Origin: Paenibacillus silvisoli | GTDB lineage: Bacteria; Bacillota; Bacilli; Paenibacillales; Paenibacillaceae | Length of the DNA: 64,000 nt | Assembly (NCBI RefSeq): GCF_030866765.1 | Contig: NZ_CP133017.1 | Span: 3,392,001-3,456,000, forward strand | Direction of reading: 5' to 3' | In this document: piece after piece, positions 42,897 through 52,337 of the stretch | How positions within the stretch are numbered: position 1 is the first letter of the stretch | Layout of the letters: each line of letters starts with the position of its first letter | Notes under the pieces: generated by a model | The model's database searches: none | Seen by the model: the letters and a program-made list of their open reading frames with translations, nothing else | Told to the model about the DNA's origin: nothing | Made by a program: the position numbers and the translations under genes

Positions 42897-44759
42897 CTAT
42901 TTATTCTCGTTAGCATATTCATATCGTTTACTGCTCCAGCTGCCATGATACAGATCATGATACAGCCCCTGCTTTCTCAACAGCTCTTCATGAGGCCCCT
43001 GCTCCACCAAACAACCGTCCTTAAGCACTAGAATGCGGTCGGCCTCGCGGATCGTGTTTAGTCTGTGAGCGATAACGAAGCTCGTTCGCCCCGCCATCAA
43101 CCGCTTCAACCCCTCCTGGATTTTGATCTCCGAAACGGTGTCGATACTGCTCGTCGCCTCGTCCAGCACGAGAATGGCCGGATCGGCCAGAATTGCGCGC
43201 GCGATGGCAAGCAGCTGCCGCTGTCCCTGACTGATGCCGCTGCCATCAGCCATCAGCCTCTTATCATATCCGCCGGGAAGCCGCATAATAAATGAATGGG
43301 CATTGGCGAGCCTGGCGGCTTCTTCCACCTGGCTGTCGGTGGCATCAAGTTTGCCATACCGTATATTGTCGCGAATCGTTCCTTCAAACAAAAAGGAATC
43401 CTGCAGCACGAATGCCATATGGGAGCGGAGGCTTTCCCGCCTGATCGTTCGGATATCCCGCCCGTCCAGCGTGATCGTCCCCTCATGCGCATCATAGAAA
43501 CGGGAGAGCAATTGAATAAGCGACGTCTTGCCGGCGCCGGTTGGACCGATGATCGCTATCGTTTCACCGGGCTTCGCCTCAAAGCTAATCTCCTTAAGCG
43601 TATTTCGACCCGCTTCGTAAGCGAAAGACACCTTATGGAAGACGATCGCACCTGCCACGGCGTCAAGCGCAACGGCCGTATGCTCGTCCACGTCTTCTTC
43701 CTGTTCATCCACGATTTCGAATACCCGTTCCGCTCCAGCGATGGCGGACAAGAGGGTATTCCACTGGTTGGCCAGATCGTTAAGAGGTCTGGTAAACTGC
43801 CGGGCGTACTCGACAAAAACGATAATGACCCCGACGGTTATGACCCCCCGGATAGCCAATATTCCGCCGACGCAGGCAATAATAGCAAAGCTCAGATTGT
43901 TGAGACCGTTCATCAGCTTTGGAATGAAGCCCGAAATAGTCTGCGCCCAGAATCCCGAATGCTTAATGCGAACATTGCGTTCATGAAACGCCTTAATAAC
44001 CCGCTCTTCCTGGGAGAACGCTTTGATAATCCGCTGACCGGACAGCGTTTCTTCCACGAACCCATTCAAGTCTCCCAAATTCCGCTGACGCTCCTTGAAT
44101 AGCGCGCCTGTCCGCCGCGTAATCCACCGCATGCCAAGCACCATCAACGGAACCACTAGAAAAGTAAGCAGCGTAAGCAGCGGACTGAGCAGCAGCATGA
44201 CGACGACCGTGCCCGCCAGCATCAGCACGCTGGATAACAGCTGGATTGCCGAGCTGTTGAGCGTAGAGCTCACGCTGTCGATATCGTTGGTCATGCGGCT
44301 CATGAGATCGCCCTGCCTGTTTTTCCCGAAGAACGGGATCGGCAGGCGATGCAGCTGCGCGAAGAGATCGGTGCGCATCCTCTGAACGGTTTCTTGGGCG
44401 ATCTGAATCATCCAGATATTTTGCAGCCAGCCCGCAATGGACTGAAGCACATAGACACAGGTCAAACCGAGCAGAAAAAGCAGCCAGGGCCTGCCGCCCG
44501 GTCCCTCCAAATAATCGTCGATTGCCATTCCGATCAGATACGGACCGAGCAGCGTGAGCCCGCAGCTTCCAATAACCAGCAGCATGACCAGCGCCAGTCT
44601 CCCTTTCCGGTGAGACAGATAATGCCAAATCCTGCTGAGCGTTCCCTGCCAGTCTTTAGCTTGGGCTTTGGGCCGTTTGACCGCTGAAGATGCGCCTTGA
44701 ACGGCATCCTTTCCGAGCGGCCTGGGATACCGGAAGGGCTCACGTAATGCTTCCCACAT
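42897..44759 (-). CDS. ABC exporter half-transporter, second subunit
   Basis: A 620-residue fused permease-ATPase: six membrane helices (residues about 45-330), then Walker A GPTGAGKTSL, signature ISQGQRQLLAIA and Walker B ILVLDEATSSID. The Glu after Walker B is present, so this is the catalytic subunit of a heterodimer of the BmrCD/YheHI type. Start at 44759 (GGAGGGGG upstream), overlapping the previous gene's end at 44740. Confidence 0.92.
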   Translation of the reverse strand: MWEALREPFRYPRPLGKDAVQGASSAVKRPKAQAKDWQGTLSRIWHYLSHRKGRLALVMLLVIGSCGLTLLGPYLIGMAIDDYLEGPGGRPWLLFLLGLTCVYVLQSIAGWLQNIWMIQIAQETVQRMRTDLFAQLHRLPIPFFGKNRQGDLMSRMTNDIDSVSSTLNSSAIQLLSSVLMLAGTVVVMLLLSPLLTLLTFLVVPLMVLGMRWITRRTGALFKERQRNLGDLNGFVEETLSGQRIIKAFSQEERVIKAFHERNVRIKHSGFWAQTISGFIPKLMNGLNNLSFAIIACVGGILAIRGVITVGVIIVFVEYARQFTRPLNDLANQWNTLLSAIAGAERVFEIVDEQEEDVDEHTAVALDAVAGAIVFHKVSFAYEAGRNTLKEISFEAKPGETIAIIGPTGAGKTSLIQLLSRFYDAHEGTITLDGRDIRTIRRESLRSHMAFVLQDSFLFEGTIRDNIRYGKLDATDSQVEEAARLANAHSFIMRLPGGYDKRLMADGSGISQGQRQLLAIARAILADPAILVLDEATSSIDTVSEIKIQEGLKRLMAGRTSFVIAHRLNTIREADRILVLKDGCLVEQGPHEELLRKQGLYHDLYHGSWSSKRYEYANENK

Positions 44760-46476
44760 ATGCCGCCCCCTCCTTCCCGAATTGGGATTCATAAATACGC
44801 CGATACAAGTCGTCGCTGGCCATCAACTGCCCGTGAGTTCCCTGTGCAATGAGACTTCCCTCGTCCAGCAGCAAAATCAAATCCGCCCCTATCGTGGAGC
44901 TGATCTTCTGCGTAATCAGGAGCGTCGTGCAGGACATGCCCTTGATCGCCTGCAGCAATGCCGCTTCCGTTCGTACATCAAGCGCGCTGGTGCTGTCATC
45001 CAGCAGCAGGATCGCCGGCTTGCGGATCAAGGCACGGGCGATGGACAGCCTTTGCTTCTGCCCCCCGGAGAGATTGATGCCTCGCTGTCCAAGAAGGGTA
45101 TCGTACTGATCGGGCAGCTTCTCGATCGTCTCGTGAATTTGTGCCAGCTTAGCCGCTTCCATCACCTGCTCCATACTGGCATCCTCCAAGCCCCAAGCGA
45201 TATTATCGCGTATCGTGCCCGAGAACAGCAGCACCTCCTGGGACACATAGCCGATGGAACGGTGCAAATATTCCAAATCCAGCTCGCGGGCATTCCGTCC
45301 GTCGATGCGCACGGCACCTGCGGTTTCCTCATAAAGGCGCAGAACAAGCTGCATCAGCGAGGATTTGCCCGAACCGGTAGCCCCCAGGATCGCCACGGTA
45401 TCGCCCGGACGGACCTTGAAGCTAATATCCACCAGCACGCGGGCATCCGAGTTCGGGTATTGGAAGGAAACATGCTCGAATTCTATGCCCCCTTCGCACT
45501 GCCCTTCGGGATTCCGGCCCGACCTGACCGGCACTTCGCCGTCCGTGTTGAGCGCTTCATCAACCCGCTGGGAAGACGCGCGGGCTCTGGAGAAGGTTGC
45601 CACGATCATGGAGAAGGCTGATAGGGCACCCGCCGTTCGGAGCGAATAATTCACAACCGCCACGACCTCGCCAGCAGTCGCGGTCCCCATGCTGATTTGT
45701 TTATGCCCAAACCAAAGCACGGCAATAATTCCTGCGTTCATGATGAGCAGTATAAAAGGCATCGTAATTTCCGTCAGACGCAAGGCGGAAACCGTACTCT
45801 CCATTAATTCCTGGCTTAGCCGTGAGAACCGGCCCGCTTCTTCCTTACGCCGGACAAACACGCGGATCAGCCGCATGCCGGTCAGATTCTCCTGCATCAC
45901 GCGATTCAACGCATCCAGTCTTATTTGAACCTTTTTGAATAAAACGGATGCTCTCTTCATGATCCAAATGACGAATACGAGCAATGCGGGAACGGTCAGG
46001 GTAAGCAGGAAACCCAACTGCGCATGGACGACAAGCGCCATGATGATGCTCCCGATGACAACAAGCGGCATGCGCAGCATAAACCTCAGTCCCATGAATA
46101 CCGTATCCTGAAGCTGCGTAACATCATTCGTTAACCGTGTAATGAGGGATGAGGTGGCAAAGCGATTAAAAACCGGATAAGCGAATCCCTGCACCTTGGT
46201 GTAAAGGGCCTCCCGGACATCGAACGCAAACCCCTGACTGGCATGAGAGGCAAAAAAAGAGCTCAGAATACCAGCGATGAATGCGGCAACCGAGCCCACT
46301 ACCAATATTCCGCCCCACAGCAGCACCACCGACGTATCCTTTTGCGAAATACCATCATCAATAATGACTGAAATGAGATAAGGCTGAATCAGCTCCACCG
46401 TCAGTTCCACCAACATCATAAAGACAGCCATGCCGGCAGCAACCTTGTATTTCCCCAAAAAACGCAACATGTTCAT
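44740..46476 (-). CDS. ABC exporter half-transporter, first subunit
   Basis: A 578-residue half-transporter with six helices and ATPase motifs GATGSGKSSL, INLSGGQKQRLSIA and ILLLDDSTSALD. The residue after Walker B is Asp, not the catalytic Glu, as in the degenerate site of heterodimeric multidrug exporters. It partners the gene at 42897. Export of drugs or lipids is inferred from family. Confidence 0.92.
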   Translation of the reverse strand: MNMLRFLGKYKVAAGMAVFMMLVELTVELIQPYLISVIIDDGISQKDTSVVLLWGGILVVGSVAAFIAGILSSFFASHASQGFAFDVREALYTKVQGFAYPVFNRFATSSLITRLTNDVTQLQDTVFMGLRFMLRMPLVVIGSIIMALVVHAQLGFLLTLTVPALLVFVIWIMKRASVLFKKVQIRLDALNRVMQENLTGMRLIRVFVRRKEEAGRFSRLSQELMESTVSALRLTEITMPFILLIMNAGIIAVLWFGHKQISMGTATAGEVVAVVNYSLRTAGALSAFSMIVATFSRARASSQRVDEALNTDGEVPVRSGRNPEGQCEGGIEFEHVSFQYPNSDARVLVDISFKVRPGDTVAILGATGSGKSSLMQLVLRLYEETAGAVRIDGRNARELDLEYLHRSIGYVSQEVLLFSGTIRDNIAWGLEDASMEQVMEAAKLAQIHETIEKLPDQYDTLLGQRGINLSGGQKQRLSIARALIRKPAILLLDDSTSALDVRTEAALLQAIKGMSCTTLLITQKISSTIGADLILLLDEGSLIAQGTHGQLMASDDLYRRIYESQFGKEGAAYVGSIT

Positions 46477-46510
46477 GCCTGTGTTCCTCCACCACCATTT
46501 GGGACGGTAA

Positions 46511-46529
46511 ATGTTCTTGTCAACCGACA
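46511..46529. repeat. Solo family 2 terminus
   Basis: ATGTTCTTGTC and AACCGACA, or TGTCGGTTGACAAGAACAT on the minus strand; the interior side points to the ABC exporter genes. Confidence 0.65.
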
Positions 46530-46548
46530 GAAATAAAGTATTTGAATA

Positions 46549-47433
46549 TTAAACCTTTCCTGCCAAAAGCTTATACAATGCTTGCGTGCCGCTGTTCTCT
46601 TCTCCTTTGCTTGCAAGCTCATCATATAATGATTTGGCTAATTCAAGCCCGGGTGTTAATAATCCCATTTCTTTGGCAGCATCAAGAGCAATCCCCATAT
46701 CTTTGATGAAGTGTTTGACATAAAAGCCGGGCTCGAAGTTTCCGTTGATCATTCGCGGTCCCAGATTACTTAATGACCAGCTCCCGGCTGCTCCGGTTTC
46801 TATGCTTTTCAATACAGTATCAGGATCAAGTCCTGCTCTTTCGGCATATACGATCGCTTCACAGACACCAATCATATTGGATGCGATTGCAATTTGGTTG
46901 CACATCTTTGTATGTTGTCCGGCACCTGAATCGCCTTGCAATTGGATATTCTTGCCGATGATTTGAAAAATCGGAAGCAGTGCTTCGAAAGCAGAAGCGT
47001 CTCCACCGACCATGATCGCCAATCTGGCTTCTCTTGCCCCGATATCGCCACCGGAAACCGGCGCGTCAACTGCGTAAATGCCATTATTTTTCGATTCCGA
47101 ATAAATTCTTCTCGCCAATGATGGTGTAGATGTTGTCATATCTATGACATATGTGCCTGCTTTTGCATTTGATATGATTCCGTCATGTCCAAAATAGATT
47201 TCTTCCACATCTTTAGGATATCCCACCATAGTAATAACAACATTTGCTTGCGAAACTACCTCCGCTACAGTATCCTTCCAAACTGCGCCCTGAGCGATCA
47301 GTTCCTCTGACCGACTTTTTGTCCGATTATAAACGATTAAAGAATATCCAGCCTTCAACAGATGACCGGCCATGCTTCGACCCATTACGCCTGTACCAAT
47401 AAAACCAATTACAGTATTATCTTTATTCAGCAT
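46549..47433 (-). CDS. 3-hydroxyisobutyrate dehydrogenase-like NAD(P) oxidoreductase
   Basis: A 294-residue beta-hydroxyacid dehydrogenase: Rossmann GFIGTGVMGRSMAGHLLKAGY, substrate motif DAPVSGGDIGAREA, the catalytic Lys in GQHTKMCNQIAIASN, and the helical C-terminal domain with FKxxxD-like MGIALDAAKEMG. It might act on 3-hydroxyisobutyrate, tartronate semialdehyde or similar. It lies between two family 2 ends. Confidence 0.9.
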   Translation of the reverse strand: MLNKDNTVIGFIGTGVMGRSMAGHLLKAGYSLIVYNRTKSRSEELIAQGAVWKDTVAEVVSQANVVITMVGYPKDVEEIYFGHDGIISNAKAGTYVIDMTTSTPSLARRIYSESKNNGIYAVDAPVSGGDIGAREARLAIMVGGDASAFEALLPIFQIIGKNIQLQGDSGAGQHTKMCNQIAIASNMIGVCEAIVYAERAGLDPDTVLKSIETGAAGSWSLSNLGPRMINGNFEPGFYVKHFIKDMGIALDAAKEMGLLTPGLELAKSLYDELASKGEENSGTQALYKLLAGKV

Positions 47434-47774
47434 CTTAAGTGCGCTCCTTTTAATTAGAGTATCTCAAAACGTTTCTTTATTTTATCATTTCTCGCCATTC
47501 AACTAAACTGCCCCGTTAGCGCAATGAAATGGAGCTGCTGAGAAAATCTCTACCATAGGCAACACCTCTCCAATAAAATTATACCATTCGTATAACAGTA
47601 TGCTTTTGCTTATTTTTATTAAATATTTAATCTGTACGGGTAACACTACATGTTCTTGTCCTTCGCTAACGATATATGTTCTTGTCACCTGACATAACTT
47701 AACTATCCTCCCGTTCGCTTAACAACTGTTAAAATCGAATGATTCGCGACATTGTCCCTAAGTTTATGCCGTTT
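47434..47774. other. Gene-free stretch with a two-site family 2 end
   Basis: Sites at 47646-47660 and 47670-47686 and the 8-mer ACCTGACA (terminus 47694) repeat the arrangement at 2269-2314. Family 3-like sites, GACATTGTCCCTAAGTTTATGCC at about 47748-47770 and CACAATGTCCCTATATTTGTGC at 47778 and on, follow. No gene is evident. Confidence 0.7.
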
Positions 47775-48273
47775 GACCACAATGTCCCTATATTTGTGCG
47801 TTTTGGCACGACAAAAAGATAGTGACATAAATCAAGAAAAGCTTGATTTCTCAAGCTTTCAAGTGATCAGATATGTACATTTGTGTCCTTGGACATTTTT
47901 CAGCGTGGCGGGCAACTTGCATCATTTGGACAGACCAACTCAATCCCTCGGATAATTCATGCTCATTATATCCATGAAAGGAACCTTGTCCAATCCGTCT
48001 GCCGTATTTACATGGACCTTGCCCGTCCTGGAATCCATCGCTATGATTTGTCCCCGCACGCTCTCTTCTCTTCCCCAAACGGTCAGTAGAATCACGGATT
48101 CCTCCTGAAAGGCTTCCACTAACTGATTTCCTATCTCCTCCAGAACAAATTCGTCTCTGGTAGGTCTCTTCGGTACTTTCGCTTTAGCCACACTCGTCAC
48201 GCCTTCGCTTATTATCTTGAAGCTCTATCATAATATGAATGGCTAGATAGGGAAATGGCAATTATCTTAGATT
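47775..48273. repeat. Second copy of the 0.48-kb unit
   Basis: It matches 33761-34236 through the hairpin, family 3 end (terminus 47895), YolD-like gene and the downstream TTATCTTAGAT. A six-base deletion of GTCCCT in the site and an eight-base insertion near 47913 separate the copies. Confidence 0.85.
47940..48200 (-). CDS. YolD-like protein, copy 2
   Basis: It differs from the protein at 33904-34164 by Asn-to-Ser near the start and Glu-to-Asp at the end. Nucleotide differences are mostly synonymous, so the frame may be under selection. Same architecture, GTG start at 48200. Confidence 0.65.
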   Translation of the reverse strand: MTSVAKAKVPKRPTRDEFVLEEIGNQLVEAFQEESVILLTVWGREESVRGQIIAMDSRTGKVHVNTADGLDKVPFMDIMSMNYPRD

Positions 48274-48364
48274 GATCCCATGCCCGTTCCCGGTCTTTGG
48301 CAATCCGCAGGTCCGCGTCGCGCCGATGCATGCGCCGGCCGTCTTCCCGAGATTGTTCAAGACG

Positions 48365-48395
48365 CAAACCGTCCGGGATCATACCGGACGGTTTG
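48365..48395 (-). terminator. Terminator of the hut operon
   Basis: CAAACCGTCCGG-gatcat-CCGGACGGTTTG, overlapping the last codons of hutG. Confidence 0.85.
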
Positions 48396-49353
48396 CCATC
48401 CCAGCCAAAAAACTGAGCATAAATTGCGCCGCTAGACGTGAAGTCACATTGCGCACGTCTACAGTCGGATCGATACATACGAAGTCCAGCCCCATGACCT
48501 TAGTCAGCGAGCCAAGATGATACAACGCATCCAGCGCATCCCACGGGTTCATCCCGCCGGTACCGATGGCTGGGCAACCCGGGGCAAAAGCTTGGTCAAC
48601 GACATCGACGTCAAAGCTGACATAGATCGCCTCTGTGCCATCCCCGGCAATCGCAAGGGCTTGATCGAGAATTGCGCTGATGCCGCAGATCCGTACATCG
48701 CGGGAAGTGAAGACGTGAACGCCTCTGCTCTTCACGTAATCGTGATACGGCTTCGCGTTCATGAAACCGCGTATGCCGATTTGTGCGATATGCCTCCCCT
48801 CGACCGTGCCGGATTCCATTATGCTGCGGAAAGGCGTACCGTTCGTTACGCCTCCGTCCTCAAAGTTGCGCACGTCGTGGTGAGCGTCGAAGTGGATGAT
48901 CCCCACCTTCTTGCCCGGATACCGCCCTGCAAAAGCTTTGACCGACGGGTAGCTGATCGAATGATCGCCGCCTATAACGATCGGGACAACGGAGGGCTGC
49001 CGCACGTACACGTCGGCCAGACAGGCTTCGATACGCCGATGGCATTCGCCGATGTCCGTCACGTGCATTTGAATATCTCCAAGGTCGCGGACTGCCATGT
49101 GCTGCAGATCGACGCCATATTCCATGGAGTACGTCGTGAACGATTTGAACGCGGCGCGTACTGCCGCCGGCGTCGTCGAAGCTCCGGAGAGCGAAATCGA
49201 CGGCTTGGATAGAGGAACGCCGATGACACCCGCTACGAGCTGCTCATGTTCATCCCACTGCCTTATCCAATGGGCGACCTTCGTCTCCAGATGATCTCGA
49301 AATGCAGCCTGATCAGTTGTTTTCAAATAAGGGATGCTATCGCTCACCGGCAT
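48379..49353 (-). CDS. hutG: Formimidoylglutamase
   Basis: A 324-residue arginase-fold hydrolase, hydrolysing formiminoglutamate to glutamate and formamide. The Mn-binding motifs are GGDHSISYPS, HFDAHHDV and SFDVDVVDQAFAPG. ATG 49353 (AGGGAGGAAGA) overlaps the end of hutI by 17 bases, so it is coupled; longer in-frame starts lie inside hutI. Last gene of the operon. Confidence 0.92.
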   Translation of the reverse strand: MPVSDSIPYLKTTDQAAFRDHLETKVAHWIRQWDEHEQLVAGVIGVPLSKPSISLSGASTTPAAVRAAFKSFTTYSMEYGVDLQHMAVRDLGDIQMHVTDIGECHRRIEACLADVYVRQPSVVPIVIGGDHSISYPSVKAFAGRYPGKKVGIIHFDAHHDVRNFEDGGVTNGTPFRSIMESGTVEGRHIAQIGIRGFMNAKPYHDYVKSRGVHVFTSRDVRICGISAILDQALAIAGDGTEAIYVSFDVDVVDQAFAPGCPAIGTGGMNPWDALDALYHLGSLTKVMGLDFVCIDPTVDVRNVTSRLAAQFMLSFLAGMANRPV

Positions 49354-50641
49354 TCTTCCTCCCTTTGATCTGACGGTCCCATACGGTGACTTTACCGTTC
49401 TTGATGACGCCGAATGTGTGATTGATCCCGAAATGATACGGTAAATAGGCAATATTCGGCACATCGAACAACGTTAAATCCGCGCGTTTTCCTGCTTCAA
49501 TGGACCCGATGTCGTGCGCGCGCCCGATCGCGGCCGACGCATTGATCGTGCAAGCGGTTATGATCTCTTCCGGGACCATTCGCAGGTTGAGCGACGCCAG
49601 CATCATGATGAGCTGGATGGATTCGGTCGGGCAAGACCCGGGATTGTAGTCGGTCGACAATGCCACCGGCAATTGGTGCGTATCGATCATCTCACGAGCG
49701 CGCGCATGCTGCTTCAGCCCGAGATTAAACGATGTTCCGGGCAGCAGCACCGGAATAACGCCGTTTACGGCAAGCATGCGCAAGCCTTCATCCGAGGCCG
49801 CCAGCAGATGCTCCGCGGATATCGCGCCGATCTCTCCGGCCAATTCCGCTCCGCCTAGCGTTTCGATTTCATCGGCGTGGATTTTGGGGATCAGCCCGTA
49901 ACGCTTGCCTTGCTGCAAAATACGGCGGGTTTGTGGAGCGGTAAAAACGCCCTGCTCGCAGAACACATCGCAAAACTCGGCAAGCCCTTTCCGCGCCACT
50001 TCAGGCAGCATTTCATTGACCAGAAGTTCGACGAATTCGTCTGGCCGCCCTTTGTACTCCGGAGGCACGGCATGAGCGCCCATGAACGTCGGCACGACGT
50101 CGACCGGATGCTCTTCATGAAGCCGTTTTGCAACGCGCAATTGCTTAAGCTCATCCTCTAGCGTCAATCCATAACCGCTCTTCGCTTCGACAGTCGTGAC
50201 GCCGTTTAGCAGCATGATATCGAGGCTCTTGCGGGCCTTGTCATATAATTCCTGCTCGCTTGCCGCGCGGGTTGCTTTCACGGTGCTAAGAATGCCGCCC
50301 CCCTGCGCCAAAATGTCCAAATACGGCACGCCGGATCGTTTAAGCGAGAGCTCATGCTCGCGAGAGCCCCCATGCACGAGATGCGTGTGCGGATCGACCA
50401 AGCCGGGCGTAACCATTCGGCCGCCTGCGTCCAAGGTTTCAACGATCTCAGCCCCATTCAGCTGCGTCAGCACATCGCCTTGAGGCCCAAACAGCGCAAT
50501 GCGGTCGCCGCGGATCGCGATTGCGGCATGTTCAATCTCGCTGACGCTCCTCATCTCTCCTCCGTAACGGGGAACGCTTCCCGGCGGCGTGACCAGGCGA
50601 CCGATACCCGTAAGGAGTAGATCGATACGTTCTAATGTCAT
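49337..50641 (-). CDS. hutI: Imidazolonepropionase
   Basis: A 434-residue amidohydrolase that opens imidazolone propionate: PGLVDPHTHLVHGGSREHEL and later HADEIETLGG and ALSTDYNPGSCPTES give the metal and substrate ligands. GGGAGG precedes the ATG, 14 bases beyond hutU. Confidence 0.95.
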   Translation of the reverse strand: MTLERIDLLLTGIGRLVTPPGSVPRYGGEMRSVSEIEHAAIAIRGDRIALFGPQGDVLTQLNGAEIVETLDAGGRMVTPGLVDPHTHLVHGGSREHELSLKRSGVPYLDILAQGGGILSTVKATRAASEQELYDKARKSLDIMLLNGVTTVEAKSGYGLTLEDELKQLRVAKRLHEEHPVDVVPTFMGAHAVPPEYKGRPDEFVELLVNEMLPEVARKGLAEFCDVFCEQGVFTAPQTRRILQQGKRYGLIPKIHADEIETLGGAELAGEIGAISAEHLLAASDEGLRMLAVNGVIPVLLPGTSFNLGLKQHARAREMIDTHQLPVALSTDYNPGSCPTESIQLIMMLASLNLRMVPEEIITACTINASAAIGRAHDIGSIEAGKRADLTLFDVPNIAYLPYHFGINHTFGVIKNGKVTVWDRQIKGRKNAGER

Positions 50642-50655
50642 TTCAGCCGCCTCCC

Positions 50656-52314
50656 TTATTCATGCATAGGAATACGAATGCCGTGTTTTTCAGCGGTATC
50701 AACCGCTTTCTCGTAGCCGGCGTCCACGTGGCGGATGACGCCCATGCCCGGATCTGACGTCAGTACGGCGCTAAGCCGCTTCGCCGCTTCGTCGGTTCCG
50801 TCCGCGACGACGACCATGCCCGCGTGCAAGGAATAGCCCATTCCGACGCCGCCGCCATGATGGACGGATACCCAGGAAGCACCCGCCGACGTATTGATGA
50901 GCGCATTCAGAATCGCCCAGTCGCCTACAGCGTCGGAGCCGTCCTGCATCGCTTCCGTTTCACGGTTAGGGGAAGCGACGGAGCCGCAGTCCAAGTGATC
51001 GCGGCCGATGACGATCGGCGCTTTCAGCTCGCCGCTACGGACCATTTCGTTCAGGGAGAGACCGAACTTCTCGCGTTCGCCGTAGCCGAGCCAGCAAATG
51101 CGTGCCGGCAGGCCTTGGAAAGCTACGCGCTCGCCCGCCATTTCAATCCAACGGCGCAGCCGCTCATTGTCTGGGAACAGACGAAGCACGAGCTCATCCG
51201 TTTTACGGATGTCTTCCGGATCGCCGGACAGCGCCGCCCAGCGGAACGGGCCCTTTCCTTCACAGAACAACGGGCGGATGTAAGCCGGCACGAATCCAGG
51301 GAAGTTGAATGCGTCCCCTATCCCTTCGTCATAGGCGACTTGGCGGATGTTGTTGCCGTAATCGAACACGACGGAACCCATCCGCTGCAAATCGAGCATC
51401 GCTTTCACATGAGCGGCCATGCTTGCTTTGGACAGCTTCACATACAGCGCAGGATCGCCGGCGCGCAGCGCGGCTGCTTGTTCCAAGGAATACCCGGCTG
51501 GGATGTAACCGACGAGCGGATCGTGCGCCGAAGTCTGATCGGTGACAAAATCCGGCTTCAATCTCCGCCTTACAAACTCCGGATAGATGTCCGCCGCATT
51601 CCCGAGCAGTCCGATCGAAAGCGCCTTCCCCTCATCCATCGCACTCCTCGCCATCGTAAGTGCCTCGTCCAGCGTTTCCGCCAGCATGTCGCAGTAACGG
51701 GTTAGAATTCGCCGTTCGATACGGGCCCGATCGACTTCAACGACAATGACGACGCCTTCGTTCATCGTTACCGCTAGCGGCTGAGCGCCGCCCATGCCGC
51801 CTAGCCCCGCCGTCAACGTAAGCGTACCTTTCAGCGTGCCTCCTGCATGACGGCGGGCCGCTTCGGCAAAGGTCTCGTAAGTCCCCTGCAAAATCCCTTG
51901 CGTTCCGATATAGATCCAGCTGCCCGCCGTCATTTGACCGTACATCATCAGCCCCTTCTGCTCCAGCTCCCGGAAGTTTTCCCACGTGGCCCACTTCGGC
52001 ACGAGCACGGAGTTCGACAACAGCACGCGCGGCGCGCGTTCATGCGTTCTGAAGACGCCGACAGGCTTACCGGATTGAATGAGCAGCGTCTCGTCGCTCT
52101 CAAGACACTGCAGCTCTCGCACGATAGCGTCGTAAGACGGCCAGTTCCGGGCTGCCTTGCCGATCCCGCCGTACACAACCAAATCTTCCGGACGTTCGGC
52201 GACCTCGGGATCGAGGTTATTCATTAACATCCTCATCGCGGCTTCCTGCACCCAGCCTTTACAGGTAAGCCCGGTTCCGCGCGGGGCGCGGATAACGCGT
52301 TTTGGGTCATTCAT
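50656..52314 (-). CDS. hutU: Urocanate hydratase
   Basis: A 552-residue urocanase with its NAD-binding Cys region and the invariant [14 protein letters not shown] and [16 protein letters not shown] stretches. Start at ATG 52314 behind AAAGGAGGT; earlier codons lie inside hutH and are not used. Second gene of the operon. Confidence 0.95.
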   Translation of the reverse strand: MNDPKRVIRAPRGTGLTCKGWVQEAAMRMLMNNLDPEVAERPEDLVVYGGIGKAARNWPSYDAIVRELQCLESDETLLIQSGKPVGVFRTHERAPRVLLSNSVLVPKWATWENFRELEQKGLMMYGQMTAGSWIYIGTQGILQGTYETFAEAARRHAGGTLKGTLTLTAGLGGMGGAQPLAVTMNEGVVIVVEVDRARIERRILTRYCDMLAETLDEALTMARSAMDEGKALSIGLLGNAADIYPEFVRRRLKPDFVTDQTSAHDPLVGYIPAGYSLEQAAALRAGDPALYVKLSKASMAAHVKAMLDLQRMGSVVFDYGNNIRQVAYDEGIGDAFNFPGFVPAYIRPLFCEGKGPFRWAALSGDPEDIRKTDELVLRLFPDNERLRRWIEMAGERVAFQGLPARICWLGYGEREKFGLSLNEMVRSGELKAPIVIGRDHLDCGSVASPNRETEAMQDGSDAVGDWAILNALINTSAGASWVSVHHGGGVGMGYSLHAGMVVVADGTDEAAKRLSAVLTSDPGMGVIRHVDAGYEKAVDTAEKHGIRIPMHE

Positions 52315-52337
52315 GAACGGGGACCTCCTTTTGAGCG

